A stretch of 64,000 nt of DNA from Caulobacter sp. 73W (GCF_041021955.1 NZ_CP158375.1:248001-312000), one strand, 5' to 3'. Positions 38,531-47,319 are shown, counted from the stretch's first letter. Notes: generated by a model not told the origin, from the sequence alone. Numbers and translations are program-made.

Positions 38531-39398
38531 TCTGAACCTGCTCGCGGAACTGATCGACCGTGGCCTTCAGGTCCAGGCCGATGGCGGTCAAGGCCGTGCT
38601 GCCCGACTTCGAGCACAGCGTGTTGGATTCGCGCATGAACTCCTGGGTCAGGAAGTCCAGCTTGCGGCCGACGGCGCCCTCGCCGGTCAGCAGGGCGCGC
38701 GCCGACGCGATGTGCCCCGCCAGACGGTCCAGCTCCTCGCGGACATCGGCGCGCAAGGCCAGGGCCGCGGCCTCCTGCAGGATCTTCTCCTCGGAGACGT
38801 TGTCGCCAAGCAGCTCGGCCATGCGCTTGGCCAGCTTGTCCTTCAGGGCGGCGGGCTGGACGGCGGCTTCCTTCTCGGCGGAGGCGACCAGCGCCTCGAT
38901 CCGGTCGACCAAGCCCGTGAGAACCGGCGTCAGGGCCTTGCCCTCATCACCGCGCGCGGCCCTCAAGCCGTCCAGGGCCACCGCCAGGGTGGCGGCCATG
39001 GCCTGTTCGACGGCGGCCTTGGCCTCCGTGTCCTCGCCCTCTTCGGTGCTTTCCAGAACGCCCTTGAGCGCCAGCAGGCCGTCCAGACGCGGCTTCTCCG
39101 CCAGGCCAGTGGCGACATAGGGCTGGCCAGCGGACAGGTAGCGCTCCAGCTGGGGGATGTTGACACTGATCTGGCCGGCGGCGTCCGCCTGCTTGGCGGT
39201 GACGCCGATGGTCACCTGCCCGCGCTGGAAGCGGGCCTGGCTGCCTTCGCGCGCCGCGCGGTCCAGGGCGTCGAAACCCGGAGGACCACGGAAGCGCGTC
39301 TCCAGGTTCCGGCCGTTGACCGACCTTGCCTCGACGGCCCAGGTCCAGGCGCCGAGCGCGCCTTCGGCCCGGGCGAAACCGGTCATGCCGCTGATCAT
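38520..39398 (-). CDS. yicC: YicC-family endoribonuclease-like protein
   Basis: A 292-residue YicC/YloC homologue. The N-terminal domain opens MISGMTGFARAEG, with VEARSVNGRNLETRFRGP, and the C-terminal DUF1732 region is KLDFLTQEFMRESNTLCSKSGSTALTAIGLDLKATVDQFREQVQNVE. E. coli YicC is linked to RNA decay with PNPase and has been reported as a ribonuclease; activity here is by homology. The ATG at 39398 is preferred because AAGGGCGG precedes it and the family begins with MI.SMTGF. It overlaps mltG by 4 bases and gmk by 11. Confidence 0.93.
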   Translation of the reverse strand: MISGMTGFARAEGALGAWTWAVEARSVNGRNLETRFRGPPGFDALDRAAREGSQARFQRGQVTIGVTAKQADAAGQISVNIPQLERYLSAGQPYVATGLAEKPRLDGLLALKGVLESTEEGEDTEAKAAVEQAMAATLAVALDGLRAARGDEGKALTPVLTGLVDRIEALVASAEKEAAVQPAALKDKLAKRMAELLGDNVSEEKILQEAAALALRADVREELDRLAGHIASARALLTGEGAVGRKLDFLTQEFMRESNTLCSKSGSTALTAIGLDLKATVDQFREQVQNVE

Positions 39399-40456
39399 TG
39401 CGCCGCCCTTTCGCGTTCGATGCGCCGCCACTTCTCGACGTTGCGCAGATGCTCGTCATAGGTCGCCGCGAAGACGTGACCGCCCGTGCCGTCCGCGACG
39501 AAGAACAGCGCCTCCGATTTCGGCGGGTTCAAGACCGCCGCGATGGCGGCGCGCCCCGGATTGGCGATCGGCGTCGGCGGCAGGCCAGCGATGCGATAGG
39601 TGTTGTAGGGCGTGTCGCTGGCGACCTCGGAAGCGCGCAGGCCGCGCCCCAGGGGCCGACCGCGGGTCAGGCCGTAGATGATGGTCGGATCGCTCTCCAG
39701 CCGCATCCCGAGACGTAGGCGATTGACGAACACGGCGGCGACTTGGGGCCGCTCACTGGCGATCCCCGTCTCCTTCTCCACGACGGACGCCAGGGTGATC
39801 GCCTCGTTCCGCGTCGTGAACGGCAGGCCCGGCTGGCGCTGGGCCCACAAGGTCTCCATCAGGGCGTCATGGGCGTCCGTCATCCGCTTGAGGACGACGG
39901 CGCGGTCCTCGCCCCGCTGGATGTCGTAGGTTTCGGGCAGGACGGAACCTTCCGCGGGCGTCGGCGTCACGCCGGTCAGCACGGGCTGGGCGTTGAGGAT
40001 GTCGACCACCATGTCGGCCGTCATGCCTTCAGGGATGGTCACCTGACGGCGGACGATGCGGCCGTCGCGGATGGCCTGCAGGATCGAGGACATCGAGGCG
40101 CCGGAGGCGAACTCGTACTCGCCGGCCTTCAGCGACCTCGAACCACCCGTGAACTGGGCGGCGGCCAGGAAGACGGAGCTGGAGCGGACGACGCCCTCAC
40201 GCTCGAGGGCCAGGGCGATCTGCGACAGCCCCGAGCCCTTGCGCAGGACGACCGTCGTCGCCTCGCCGGACTTCGCCTTGGGTCCGGGACCGGCATAGGT
40301 CCAAAGGCCGGCGGCGGCGATCAGCAGGGCGACAAGAACAAGGGCGCCGAGAGCCGCGCCGCCGCGCGCCACGGCGCGGCGGTTGGTCGGCAAAGGCCTC
40401 GGCTTGCCTGGGCGGGACTTGCCCGCCCGCTTCTTTCCGGCAGGACGTCGGCTCAC
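39395..40456 (-). CDS. mltG: Endolytic murein transglycosylase MltG
   Basis: A 353-residue inner-membrane enzyme that cuts nascent glycan strands. A basic cytoplasmic N-terminus (about 1-28) is followed by one membrane helix (about 33-53), a LysM-like segment (GSGLSQIALALEREGVVRSS) and the YceG catalytic domain, with the family glutamate in ITLASVVEKETG and PYNTYRIAGLPPTPIANPG near the end. It overlaps fabF upstream and yicC downstream by 4 bases each, so translation is coupled along the operon. Linkage to fabF is common in proteobacteria. Confidence 0.93.
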   Translation of the reverse strand: MSRRPAGKKRAGKSRPGKPRPLPTNRRAVARGGAALGALVLVALLIAAAGLWTYAGPGPKAKSGEATTVVLRKGSGLSQIALALEREGVVRSSSVFLAAAQFTGGSRSLKAGEYEFASGASMSSILQAIRDGRIVRRQVTIPEGMTADMVVDILNAQPVLTGVTPTPAEGSVLPETYDIQRGEDRAVVLKRMTDAHDALMETLWAQRQPGLPFTTRNEAITLASVVEKETGIASERPQVAAVFVNRLRLGMRLESDPTIIYGLTRGRPLGRGLRASEVASDTPYNTYRIAGLPPTPIANPGRAAIAAVLNPPKSEALFFVADGTGGHVFAATYDEHLRNVEKWRRIERERAAQ

Positions 40457-41736
40457 TGGACGCGTCGGAACACGACCGAGGCGTTGGTGCCGCCGAAACC
40501 GAAGCTGTTGGACACGGCCACGTCGATCTTCATCGGCTTGGCCTTGTGGGGCACCAGATCCATCTTCGTATCGACGCTGGGGTTGTCGAGGTTGATGGTC
40601 GGCGGGGCCAGTTGGTCGCGGATGGCGAGGATCGAGAAGATCGCTTCGATCGCCCCGGCGGCGCCCAGCAGGTGCCCGGTCATCGACTTGGTCGAGGACA
40701 TGGCGACATTGGCCGCATGGTCGCCCAGCAGGCGCTCCACCGCGCCGGCTTCGATGCCGTCGGCCATGGTCGAGGTGCCGTGGGCGTTGATGTAGTTCAC
40801 GTCGCTCGGCTCGATGCCCGCGTTCTTCAGCGCGGCCTTCATGGCGCGATAGCCGCCGTCGCCGTCTTCGGACGGAGCGGTGATGTGATAGGCGTCGCCC
40901 GACAGGCCGTAGCCGATCACCTCGGCGTAGATCTTCGCGCCGCGCGCCTTGGCGTGCTCGTACTCTTCCAGCACCACCACGCCGGCGCCCTCGCCCATGA
41001 CGAAGCCGTCGCGGTCCTTGTCGTACGGACGCGAGGCTTTCTCGGGCGTGTCGTTGAACTCGGTGGCCATGGCGCGGCAGGCGATGAAGCCGGCGATGCC
41101 GATCGGGCAGATGGCGGCTTCCGCGCCGCCCGCCACCATCACATCAGCGTCGCCGCTGCGGATCAGGCGCATGGCGTCGCCGATGGCGTGAGCGCCCGTG
41201 GCGCACGCCGTGACCACCGCGTGGTTCGGGCCCTTGAAGCCGAAACGGATCGAGACCTGGCCGGAAATCAGGTTGATGAGCGCCGACGGGATGAAGAACG
41301 GGCTCACCTTGCGGGGGCCGCGCTCCTTAAGCTCGATGGCGGTGTCGGCGATGGTCGCCAAGCCGCCGATGCCGGAGCCGAGGATGACGCCGATGCGTTC
41401 CTTCAGGTCCTCGTCCTCGACCGCTTCCAGGCCGGCGTCACGCACCGCTTCGTCGGCGGCGGCGATGCCGTACAGGATGAAGTCGTCGACGCGACGCTGG
41501 TCCTTGGGGCTCAGGGTCTTGTCAGGGTCGAAGGAGCCCGCGATGTCGGGGCCGCCACCGCCGCGTCCGTCGACGCGCGGAACTTCACAGGCGACCTGGC
41601 AGGCGTAGTCGGTCGTGTCGAAAGCGGTGATCTTTCCCGCGCCGGACTGGCCCGCGACGATGCCCTTCCAGCTGTGCTCAACACCTTGGCCCAGCGGGGT
41701 CAGCAGACCCATTCCCGTAACGACAACCCTACGCAT
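40453..41736 (-). CDS. fabF: 3-oxoacyl-[acyl-carrier-protein] synthase II
   Basis: KAS II, which elongates acyl-ACP with malonyl-ACP. The 427 residues include the thiolase-fold catalytic triad: Cys in VVTACATGAHAIGDA, His in YINAHGTSTMADG and His in MTGHLLGAAGAIEA. The start RRVVVTGMGLLTPLG and the end SNSFGFGGTNASVVF are typical. GGGAG lies upstream of the ATG. A terminator lies between it and acpP, so it may be transcribed both by read-through and from its own promoter in the 133-base gap. Confidence 0.97.
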   Translation of the reverse strand: MRRVVVTGMGLLTPLGQGVEHSWKGIVAGQSGAGKITAFDTTDYACQVACEVPRVDGRGGGGPDIAGSFDPDKTLSPKDQRRVDDFILYGIAAADEAVRDAGLEAVEDEDLKERIGVILGSGIGGLATIADTAIELKERGPRKVSPFFIPSALINLISGQVSIRFGFKGPNHAVVTACATGAHAIGDAMRLIRSGDADVMVAGGAEAAICPIGIAGFIACRAMATEFNDTPEKASRPYDKDRDGFVMGEGAGVVVLEEYEHAKARGAKIYAEVIGYGLSGDAYHITAPSEDGDGGYRAMKAALKNAGIEPSDVNYINAHGTSTMADGIEAGAVERLLGDHAANVAMSSTKSMTGHLLGAAGAIEAIFSILAIRDQLAPPTINLDNPSVDTKMDLVPHKAKPMKIDVAVSNSFGFGGTNASVVFRRVQ

Positions 41737-41793
41737 GCTTCAAAACTCCCAACCCTGTTGATTGGCCGGCCCGGAAAAGCCGTGGGCCGAAAC

Positions 41794-41840
41794 GAAAACC
41801 GCCGCGCTGCGCCGGACAATGCCCGATGCAGCGCGGCGGC
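41794..41840 (-). terminator. Terminator between acpP and fabF
   Basis: On the minus strand a 12-base perfect stem (CCGCCGCGCTGC pairing with GCAGCGCGGCGG, plus strand 41799-41810 and 41828-41839) is followed by TTTTCGTTT. It should end or attenuate acpP transcripts, fitting the need for far more ACP than FabF. Confidence 0.85.
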
Positions 41841-41869
41841 GAAACGACGGTCGCGAGACCGACAGGCTC

Positions 41870-42109
41870 TTACGAGCCGGTCTTCTCGGTGATGAACTTC
41901 ACGGCGTCGCCAACGGTCTGAATGTGTTCAGCGGCGTCGTCCGGGATTTCGATGTCGAATTCTTCTTCGAAGGCCATGACCAGCTCGACGTTGTCGAGGG
42001 AGTCAGCGCCGAGGTCGTCGATGAAGCTGGCCTTCTCGGTGACCTTCTCCGGATCGGCGTCCAGGTGTTCGATAACGATCTTACGGACGCGCTCGAGAAT
42101 GTCGGACAT
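41870..42109 (-). CDS. acpP: Acyl carrier protein
   Basis: The 79-residue acidic four-helix carrier of growing fatty acyl chains. The phosphopantetheine site is [10 protein letters not shown] with Ser37. The product runs [22 protein letters not shown] ... [27 protein letters not shown]. It is flanked upstream by a hairpin (42143-42174) and downstream by a strong terminator, so it is probably expressed at high level as a short transcript within the fab cluster. Confidence 0.98.
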   Translation of the reverse strand: MSDILERVRKIVIEHLDADPEKVTEKASFIDDLGADSLDNVELVMAFEEEFDIEIPDDAAEHIQTVGDAVKFITEKTGS

Positions 42110-42142
42110 ATAAGTTCTAGTCCCTCTAGTGACTGTTTAGGA

Positions 42143-42174
42143 CGTGGCGGCAGGCTGGGACGCCTGACGCCACG
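42143..42174 (-). promoter_or_regulatory. Hairpin in the fabG-acpP gap
   Basis: A long imperfect stem (CGTGGCG, then GCAGGC, facing GCCTG, then CGCCACG) lies in the 123-base gap between fabG and acpP. It lacks a T-run on the minus strand. It could be a weak terminator, an RNase processing site or a 5' stabiliser for acpP mRNA. Confidence 0.5.
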
Positions 42175-42232
42175 GGAATCTTCGGGGCACTCGCTATCAC
42201 GTTCCTTTCGGAGTGACTAGCAAAGCCCACAC

Positions 42233-42973
42233 TTAGATCATCGCCATGCCGCCGTTGACGTGCAGGGTCTGACCCGTGACGTAAGCCGCCTCGTCGCTCG
42301 CCAGATACACGCAGGCGGCGGCGATGTCGCCCCCTTGGCCGAGACGGCCAGCGGGGATCGAGCTCATGATGGTGGCCTTCTGTTGTTCGTTCAAGGCGTC
42401 GGTCATCGGGCTTTCGATGAAACCGGGCGCCACGCAGTTGATGGTCACGCCGCGGCTGGCCACTTCCTGAGCGGCGGCCTTGGAGAAGCCGATCATGCCA
42501 GCCTTGGAGGCGGCATAGTTGGCCTGGCCCGGATTGCCGGTCACGCCGACCACGGAGGTGATGCCGATGATGCGGCCGGTGCGGCGCTTCATCATGCCCT
42601 TCATGGCGGCCCGCGAGAGGCGGAAATAGCTCTCCAGGTTCACCTTCAGGACCGTTTCCCAGTCCTCGTCCTTCATGCGCAGCAGCAGGCCGTCGCGGGT
42701 GATTCCCGCGTTGGCGACCAGGATGTCCACCGGCGCGCCGGCGGCTTCTTCGGCCGCGCCGATCAGGCCGTCGACGGCGGCGGGATCGGACAGGTTGGCG
42801 GCGACGGTGCTGGTGCGCTCGCCCAGCTCGCCGGCCAGGGCCGTCAGGGCCTCCTGACGGGTGCCGGACAGCACGACGTGAGCGCCGGCGGCGTGCAGGG
42901 CGCGGGCGATGGCTCCGCCGATGCCGCCCGTGGCGCCCGTGACCAGAGCGGTCTTGCCGGAAAGATCGAACAT
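42233..42973 (-). CDS. fabG: 3-oxoacyl-[acyl-carrier-protein] reductase
   Basis: A 246-residue NADPH-dependent short-chain reductase for the first reduction of fatty-acid elongation. It has the nucleotide loop TGATGGIGGAIA, the NAGITRDGLLLRM segment characteristic of FabG and the Ser-Tyr-Lys triad in ITSVVGVTGNPGQANYAASKAG. It ends TGQTLHVNGGMAMI, standard for the family. AAGGA precedes the start. It is 10 bases behind fabD. Confidence 0.97.
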   Translation of the reverse strand: MFDLSGKTALVTGATGGIGGAIARALHAAGAHVVLSGTRQEALTALAGELGERTSTVAANLSDPAAVDGLIGAAEEAAGAPVDILVANAGITRDGLLLRMKDEDWETVLKVNLESYFRLSRAAMKGMMKRRTGRIIGITSVVGVTGNPGQANYAASKAGMIGFSKAAAQEVASRGVTINCVAPGFIESPMTDALNEQQKATIMSSIPAGRLGQGGDIAAACVYLASDEAAYVTGQTLHVNGGMAMI

Positions 42974-42983
42974 TTTCTTATCC

Positions 42984-43928
42984 TTAGAGCGACTGAGCGA
43001 ACGCTTCGAGGTCCGCCGGCGTGTTGAGGGGAACGGCTTCGGCGTCCGGGGCGATGCGCTTGGCCATGCCCGACAGCACCTTGCCGGCGCCGGCTTCGGC
43101 GAAGCGGGTCACGCCGCCCTCGCCCGCCAGCCACAGCATCGATTCGCGCCAACGGACACGGCCGGTGACCTGTTCGACCAGCAGGCGGCGAATCTCTTCG
43201 GGGTCATGCACCGGACGCGCGGTGACATTGGCCACCAGCGGGGCGCGCGGGGCGACGATCGTCGCGGCGGCCAGGGCGTGGGCCATCTCGTCGGCGGCGG
43301 GCTGCATCAGCGGGCAATGGAACGGCGCGGAGACGTTCAGCGGAATCGCCCGGGCGCCCAGTTCCTTTGCCTTCTCGATGGCGCGGTCGACGGCGGCCTT
43401 GGCGCCGCTGATGACCACGTTGCCTTGATTGTTGTCGTTGGCCACGACGCAGACGCCGAACTCAGCGCCCGCCGCGGCGGCTTGCTCGGCCAAGGCGACG
43501 TCGGTCTTGGGGCCGATCAGGGAGGCCATGGCCCCCTCGCCCACTGGCACGGCGCGCTGCATGGCCTGGCCGCGCAGCTTCAGCAGCCGGGCGGTGTCGG
43601 CGACGCTGATCGCGCCGGCGGCCGCCAGGGCCGAATACTCACCCAGGCTGTGACCGGCCACGAAGGCGGCCTTGTCGATGCCGACGCCGAACTCGCGCTC
43701 CAGCGTGCGCATGACCGCCAGACTGACGGCCATGAGCGCCGGTTGGGCGTTCTCGGTCAGGGTCAGGTCCGCTTCGGGGCCTTCACGCATGAGTTTGGAA
43801 AGCGACTGGCCCAGGGCCTCGTCCACTTCCTGAAAGACTTCCCGCGCCGCGCCGAACGCGTCGACAAGTTCCGAGCCCATGCCGACGGCCTGGCTGCCTT
43901 GTCCGGGGAAGATGAAGGCGATGCTCAT
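42984..43928 (-). CDS. fabD: Malonyl-CoA-acyl carrier protein transacylase
   Basis: FabD loads malonyl groups onto ACP. The 314 residues begin SIAFIFPGQGSQAVGMGSEL and contain the nucleophile motif GHSLGEYSAL, the Gln/Arg regions and VNVSAPFHCPLM with catalytic His. The start is the ATG at 43928, as the family begins at the FPGQGSQ segment; an open frame upstream to 44009 is non-homologous. It heads the operon fabD-fabG-acpP-fabF-mltG-yicC-gmk and is divergent from the peroxiredoxin gene. Confidence 0.97.
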   Translation of the reverse strand: MSIAFIFPGQGSQAVGMGSELVDAFGAAREVFQEVDEALGQSLSKLMREGPEADLTLTENAQPALMAVSLAVMRTLEREFGVGIDKAAFVAGHSLGEYSALAAAGAISVADTARLLKLRGQAMQRAVPVGEGAMASLIGPKTDVALAEQAAAAGAEFGVCVVANDNNQGNVVISGAKAAVDRAIEKAKELGARAIPLNVSAPFHCPLMQPAADEMAHALAAATIVAPRAPLVANVTARPVHDPEEIRRLLVEQVTGRVRWRESMLWLAGEGGVTRFAEAGAGKVLSGMAKRIAPDAEAVPLNTPADLEAFAQSL

Positions 43929-44051
43929 GGGCCTCGCTCCCTGTGGAATCCGGCCGGGAGGGTTAGGGTAAAGCGGTGCGGTGGGCAAGTTTCGACGGAT
44001 TTCCACCAATCAATGGTCGCGCTAGGGTGCCGGTTCCTAGGAGGAAAGCCA

Positions 44052-44582
44052 ATGAAACGCCTGCTCGCCTGCGCCGCCCTGATCACGGCCATCGCCAGCC
44101 CCGCCTTCGCCGCCCTGCCTGTCGGCGCCAAGGCCCCGGACTTCACCGCCGAAGGCGCCCTGGCGGGCAAGCCGTTCAAGTTCCATCTGGCCGAAGCCCT
44201 CAAGAAGGGCCCGGTGGTGCTGTATTTCTTCCCGTCGGCCTTCACCAAGGGCTGCACGATCGAGGCGCACGAGTTCGCCGAGGCCGCCGACGACTTCAGC
44301 AAGGCCGGCGCGACCCTGATCGGCGTCACGGCCGGCAACACCGACCGTCTGGCGGAATTCTCGAAGGAAGCCTGCCGCGACAAGTTCCCGGTGGCGGCGG
44401 TGAACAAGGACACGATCAAGGCGTATGACGCCGTGCTGGCGCTGAAGCCCGACCTGTCGGACCGCACCTCCTATGTGATCGGCAAGAACGGCAAGGTCGC
44501 CTTCGTCCACAGCGACCTTAACCCTGTGGACCACATCAAGCTGACCCTGAAGGCCGCCCAGGACCTGAAGGCGAAGAAGTAG
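44052..44582 (+). CDS. Exported peroxiredoxin (AhpC/TSA family)
   Basis: A 176-residue thioredoxin-fold peroxidase with a signal peptide (about 1-20, ending AFA), so it should act in the periplasm, whereas most bacterial Bcp-type enzymes are cytoplasmic. The peroxidatic cysteine is C68 in FPSAFTKGCTIEAHEF, matching the P-x3-T-x2-C pattern. A second cysteine at 108 could resolve it. The end (RTSYVIGKNGKVAFVHSDLNPVDHIKLTL) is family-typical. AGGAAAG precedes the ATG at 44052. Its natural reductant is unknown. It stops 3 bases before the convergent neighbour. Confidence 0.88.
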   Translation: MKRLLACAALITAIASPAFAALPVGAKAPDFTAEGALAGKPFKFHLAEALKKGPVVLYFFPSAFTKGCTIEAHEFAEAADDFSKAGATLIGVTAGNTDRLAEFSKEACRDKFPVAAVNKDTIKAYDAVLALKPDLSDRTSYVIGKNGKVAFVHSDLNPVDHIKLTLKAAQDLKAKK

Positions 44583-44585
44583 GAC

Positions 44586-45236
44586 CTACCAGTCGACCTT
44601 GAGCAGACGCATGACGACCCGCTGGTCCGGCGGGCCGTCATTGCGTTCCTGCGTGCTCAGGGTGAATTCCGCCGGCAGTTGCAGCGGGCGGGTGAAGCTG
44701 ACCGCCACACGCTCTTCCCCCCGATTGCCGGCCCCGATGGCGAACGATCCCAAAGGTCGCCCGCCCAGGGTCAGGGCTGACGAGATATCGGCGCGGCCGA
44801 CCGCTTCACGCCCCGGCGCCATCGGCTGCAGGGCGTTCATCTCCATCGACAGGCGCAGGAAATTGGCCGACGGCACGAGGCCAAAGCCCATTCGCCGCCC
44901 CATGGACGACCGCAGCGCCGCCTCGTTCTCGTTCCAGCTCGCGCCGAACGACAGGGACTGGGTCACGTCCTGGCTGTAGCTGGCGCGTTCCGTGAGGCGG
45001 AAATCGAGGCCGTAGGTCGCCGCGTCGGGATTGCCGTTCACCTCGGCGGTGAAAGAGGCGTCGCCGCCCACCACGCGCGATATGTCCAGCGTCTGGGCCG
45101 CGGAATAGCCGGTCAGGTCGCCGTTGGCGGCCGAGACGGAAAGCGCGGGCTTTTGCGACAGGACGCCGGCCGACGCAGCCGCGCCGATCAACGACGCCGC
45201 GAGCCCCAAACCCAAGCTGCGTAAAGCCCTGCCCAT
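44586..45236 (-). CDS. Exported hypothetical protein
   Basis: A 216-residue protein that I cannot place in a family. It has a signal peptide (about 1-23, ending SASA) and then a beta-rich sequence with alternating polar and apolar residues and little helix (DISRVVGGDASFTAEVNG, SYSQDVTQSLSFGASW, GFGLVPSANFLRLSMEMNAL). It contains no cysteine in the mature part. That fits a periplasmic beta-sandwich or a small surface protein. The ATG at 45236 has GAGG 8 bases upstream. It lies 32 bases after the DUF2059 gene on the same strand and may be co-transcribed with it. Confidence 0.6.
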   Translation of the reverse strand: MGRALRSLGLGLAASLIGAAASAGVLSQKPALSVSAANGDLTGYSAAQTLDISRVVGGDASFTAEVNGNPDAATYGLDFRLTERASYSQDVTQSLSFGASWNENEAALRSSMGRRMGFGLVPSANFLRLSMEMNALQPMAPGREAVGRADISSALTLGGRPLGSFAIGAGNRGEERVAVSFTRPLQLPAEFTLSTQERNDGPPDQRVVMRLLKVDW

Positions 45237-45268
45237 GAGCCGGCCTCTAGCACGAACACCGGTCGCGG

Positions 45269-45781
45269 TCAGCTTCCCTTGGGTGAATTCGAAGGCGTGG
45301 CGGACGAACAGTCGATTTTTGAGCAAAGCCTGCTCAGCATGTCGGCCTGAGCCTCCGGGATGAGCTTCAGCATGATCCGGTTCATGGAAGGCCCCATGGC
45401 GGGCAACTTGGCCGAAATGGAACGACCCACAGGGCTCTCATAGAACCCGACGAGCGCCTCCAGCTCTTCCACCGTGAAATTGTCAGCGATCTCGGGGATA
45501 TAGGCCTCCACGATCTTGGGCATTAGGACCGACATGCTTTCGGCCGCGGCGCCCCGCACGATCGCTCGCTGCTCAGCGGTCAGGTTTGGATAGCGCTGGG
45601 CCTGCATCTCGACCATCGTGGGGATGACGGACTTCATCAGCGCATCCAGGTTCTTGTCGATCTCGACGGCCGTGAAGTATCGACGGGCGAGATCCAAGGA
45701 CTTCTGGGACGGCGCCGCGTCTGCGCCGGATCCAAGGGTGAGCACCGCGCAGGCCGCGGCGACGGATAGAATGCGTTTCAT
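45269..45781 (-). CDS. DUF2059 exported protein
   Basis: A 170-residue helical exported protein of the DUF2059 type. A signal peptide (about 1-22, ending ADA) is followed by SLDLARRYFTAVEIDKNLDALMKS near the N-terminus. The signature DNFTVEELEALVGFYESPVGRSISAKLPAM is the family's most conserved part. The role of the family is unknown; it is periplasmic and widespread in proteobacteria. It is divergent from rpsF, sharing a 243-base upstream region. Confidence 0.78.
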   Translation of the reverse strand: MKRILSVAAACAVLTLGSGADAAPSQKSLDLARRYFTAVEIDKNLDALMKSVIPTMVEMQAQRYPNLTAEQRAIVRGAAAESMSVLMPKIVEAYIPEIADNFTVEELEALVGFYESPVGRSISAKLPAMGPSMNRIMLKLIPEAQADMLSRLCSKIDCSSATPSNSPKGS

Positions 45782-45969
45782 GAAAGCTCCCTGGCTGAAT
45801 TCCACCAGTAGTTGAACCCACCCTCCTCCTCAGCCGCAACTGCTGAGAAAACTTGCCTTTCCGACCATCTGCGTGTAATTGCGCGCCCTCTCACGGAAGG
45901 CGGTCTTTCGCAGGGCTCTGGTTCGCCAGGGTCGGGATACTCCCCCAGCTCGCGCAGGATCCATCGTTG

Positions 45970-45990
45970 CCGACGGACTTCCGCCGTCGG
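45970..45990 (+). promoter_or_regulatory. Hairpin in the rpsF leader
   Basis: A perfect 7-base stem, CCGACGG and CCGTCGG, with loop ACTTCCG, lies 34 bases before the rpsF start. Bacterial rpsF operons often carry a leader structure bound by the S6:S18 pair for feedback control. Position and a CCG-containing loop fit that idea, but I cannot show the full consensus. Confidence 0.4.
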
Positions 45991-46024
45991 TCGCGCCGCT
46001 TTCCCAACCCGGAAGAAGGAAACC

Positions 46025-46402
46025 ATGGCTCTTTACGAACATGTGGTCATCGCTCGGCAGGATATCTCGCCGCAGCAGGCCGAAGCCCTGAACGACCAGC
46101 TCAAGGCTCTCATCGAAGAACAAGGCGGCTCGATCGCCAAGATCGAGTATTGGGGTCTTCGCAACCTCACCTATCGCATCAAGAAGAACCGCAAGGGTCA
46201 CTATTCCCTGCTCGCCATCGACGCTCCGGCGGCGGCGGTGAAGGAAATGGAACGCCAGCTGTCTCTGAACGAAGACGTGCTGCGCACCCTGACCGTCCGC
46301 GTCGAGGAACTCGACCTGGAACTGTCCCCGGTCCTGGCTCGCCGCGACCGCGACCGTGAACGTCGCGACGACTACGCGCCGCAAGCTCAAGCTCAGGCCT
46401 AA
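46025..46402 (+). CDS. rpsF: 30S ribosomal protein S6
   Basis: S6 pairs with S18 in the small-subunit platform. The 125-residue product begins [21 protein letters not shown] and contains [24 protein letters not shown], the family core. A basic-acidic tail ([20 protein letters not shown]) extends the C-terminus, longer than in E. coli before modification. A GGAAGAAGGAA box precedes the ATG at 46025. It leads the rpsF-rpsR-rplI operon. Confidence 0.97.
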   Translation: MALYEHVVIARQDISPQQAEALNDQLKALIEEQGGSIAKIEYWGLRNLTYRIKKNRKGHYSLLAIDAPAAAVKEMERQLSLNEDVLRTLTVRVEELDLELSPVLARRDRDRERRDDYAPQAQAQA

Positions 46403-46416
46403 GGGAGAAAGAGATC

Positions 46417-46701
46417 ATGACCGATACGACCGCTCCCGAAGCGACCGCTTCGACCGGCGCTCCCGCCGCCGGCGGCGCCCGTCGCCCGTTCTTCCGCCGC
46501 CGCAAGGTGTGCCCGTTCTCCGGCGCCAACGCTCCGAAGATCGACTACAAGGACGTGAAGCTGCTGCAGCGTTATGTTTCCGAACGCGGCAAGATCGTGC
46601 CGTCGCGCATCACCGCGGTGTCGGCCAAGAAGCAACGCGAACTGGCCAAGGCCATCAAGCGCGCCCGCTTCCTGGCTCTGCTCCCCTACGTCGTGAAGTA
46701 A
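46417..46701 (+). CDS. rpsR: 30S ribosomal protein S18
   Basis: A 94-residue S18 with the core [40 protein letters not shown] and [21 protein letters not shown]. The N-terminal about 22 residues (Thr/Ala-rich) are an extension beyond the E. coli protein. A single Cys in KVCPF marks the cysteine-bearing S18 form rather than the Zn-independent paralogue. AGGGAG precedes the ATG; the gene sits 14 bases after rpsF. Confidence 0.97.
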   Translation: MTDTTAPEATASTGAPAAGGARRPFFRRRKVCPFSGANAPKIDYKDVKLLQRYVSERGKIVPSRITAVSAKKQRELAKAIKRARFLALLPYVVK

Positions 46702-46714
46702 GGGAGACGCCACG

Positions 46715-47293
46715 ATGAAAGTCATTCTGCTCGAACGCGTCGAAGGCTGGGGTTCGCTCGGCGATACGGTGACGGTGAAGGACGGCTACGCCCGTAACTT
46801 CCTGCTGCCGCGCCAAAAGGCCCTGCGCGCCACCGCCGCCAACCAGAAGGTCTTCGACGCCCAACGCGCCGAGATCGAAAAGCGCAACACCGCCAACCGC
46901 GAAACCGCCGCCAAGGCTGGTGAGGCGCTGGACGGCACCTCCTACGTGATGATCCGTTCGGCTGGCGAAACCGGCCAGCTGTACGGTTCGGTCGCCGGCC
47001 GCGACGTCGCTGACGCCGTGAACGCCGAAGGCGGCAAGATCGAACGTTCGATGGTTGTGCTGGACAAGCCGATCAAGACGCTCGGCGTCCACGAAGTGAA
47101 GGTGAAGCTCCACGCGGAAGTCACCATCACCGTGAAGCTGAACATCGCGCGCAGCCAGGACGAAGCCGATCGCCAAGAGCGTGGCGAAAACGTCATCGCC
47201 TCGCAATTCGAAGAAGAGCGCGCCGCGGCTGACGAAGCCGCCGCCGATCTGCTCGAAGGCGGCGCTGGCCAGCAAGAAGGCGAATACGCCTAA
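46715..47293 (+). CDS. rplI: 50S ribosomal protein L9
   Basis: L9 bridges the 50S L1 stalk side and helps keep reading frame. The 192 residues begin MKVILLERVEGWGSLGDTVTVKDGYARNFLLPRQKAL, the classic N domain, then a long helix (about 45-75) and a C-terminal domain. An acidic Ala/Glu-rich tail (about 155-192) is added, common in alphaproteobacterial L9. A clear terminator follows. Confidence 0.97.
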   Translation: MKVILLERVEGWGSLGDTVTVKDGYARNFLLPRQKALRATAANQKVFDAQRAEIEKRNTANRETAAKAGEALDGTSYVMIRSAGETGQLYGSVAGRDVADAVNAEGGKIERSMVVLDKPIKTLGVHEVKVKLHAEVTITVKLNIARSQDEADRQERGENVIASQFEEERAAADEAAADLLEGGAGQQEGEYA

Positions 47294-47319
47294 ACCTTGC
47301 TGCAGCAAGCGAACTGAGA

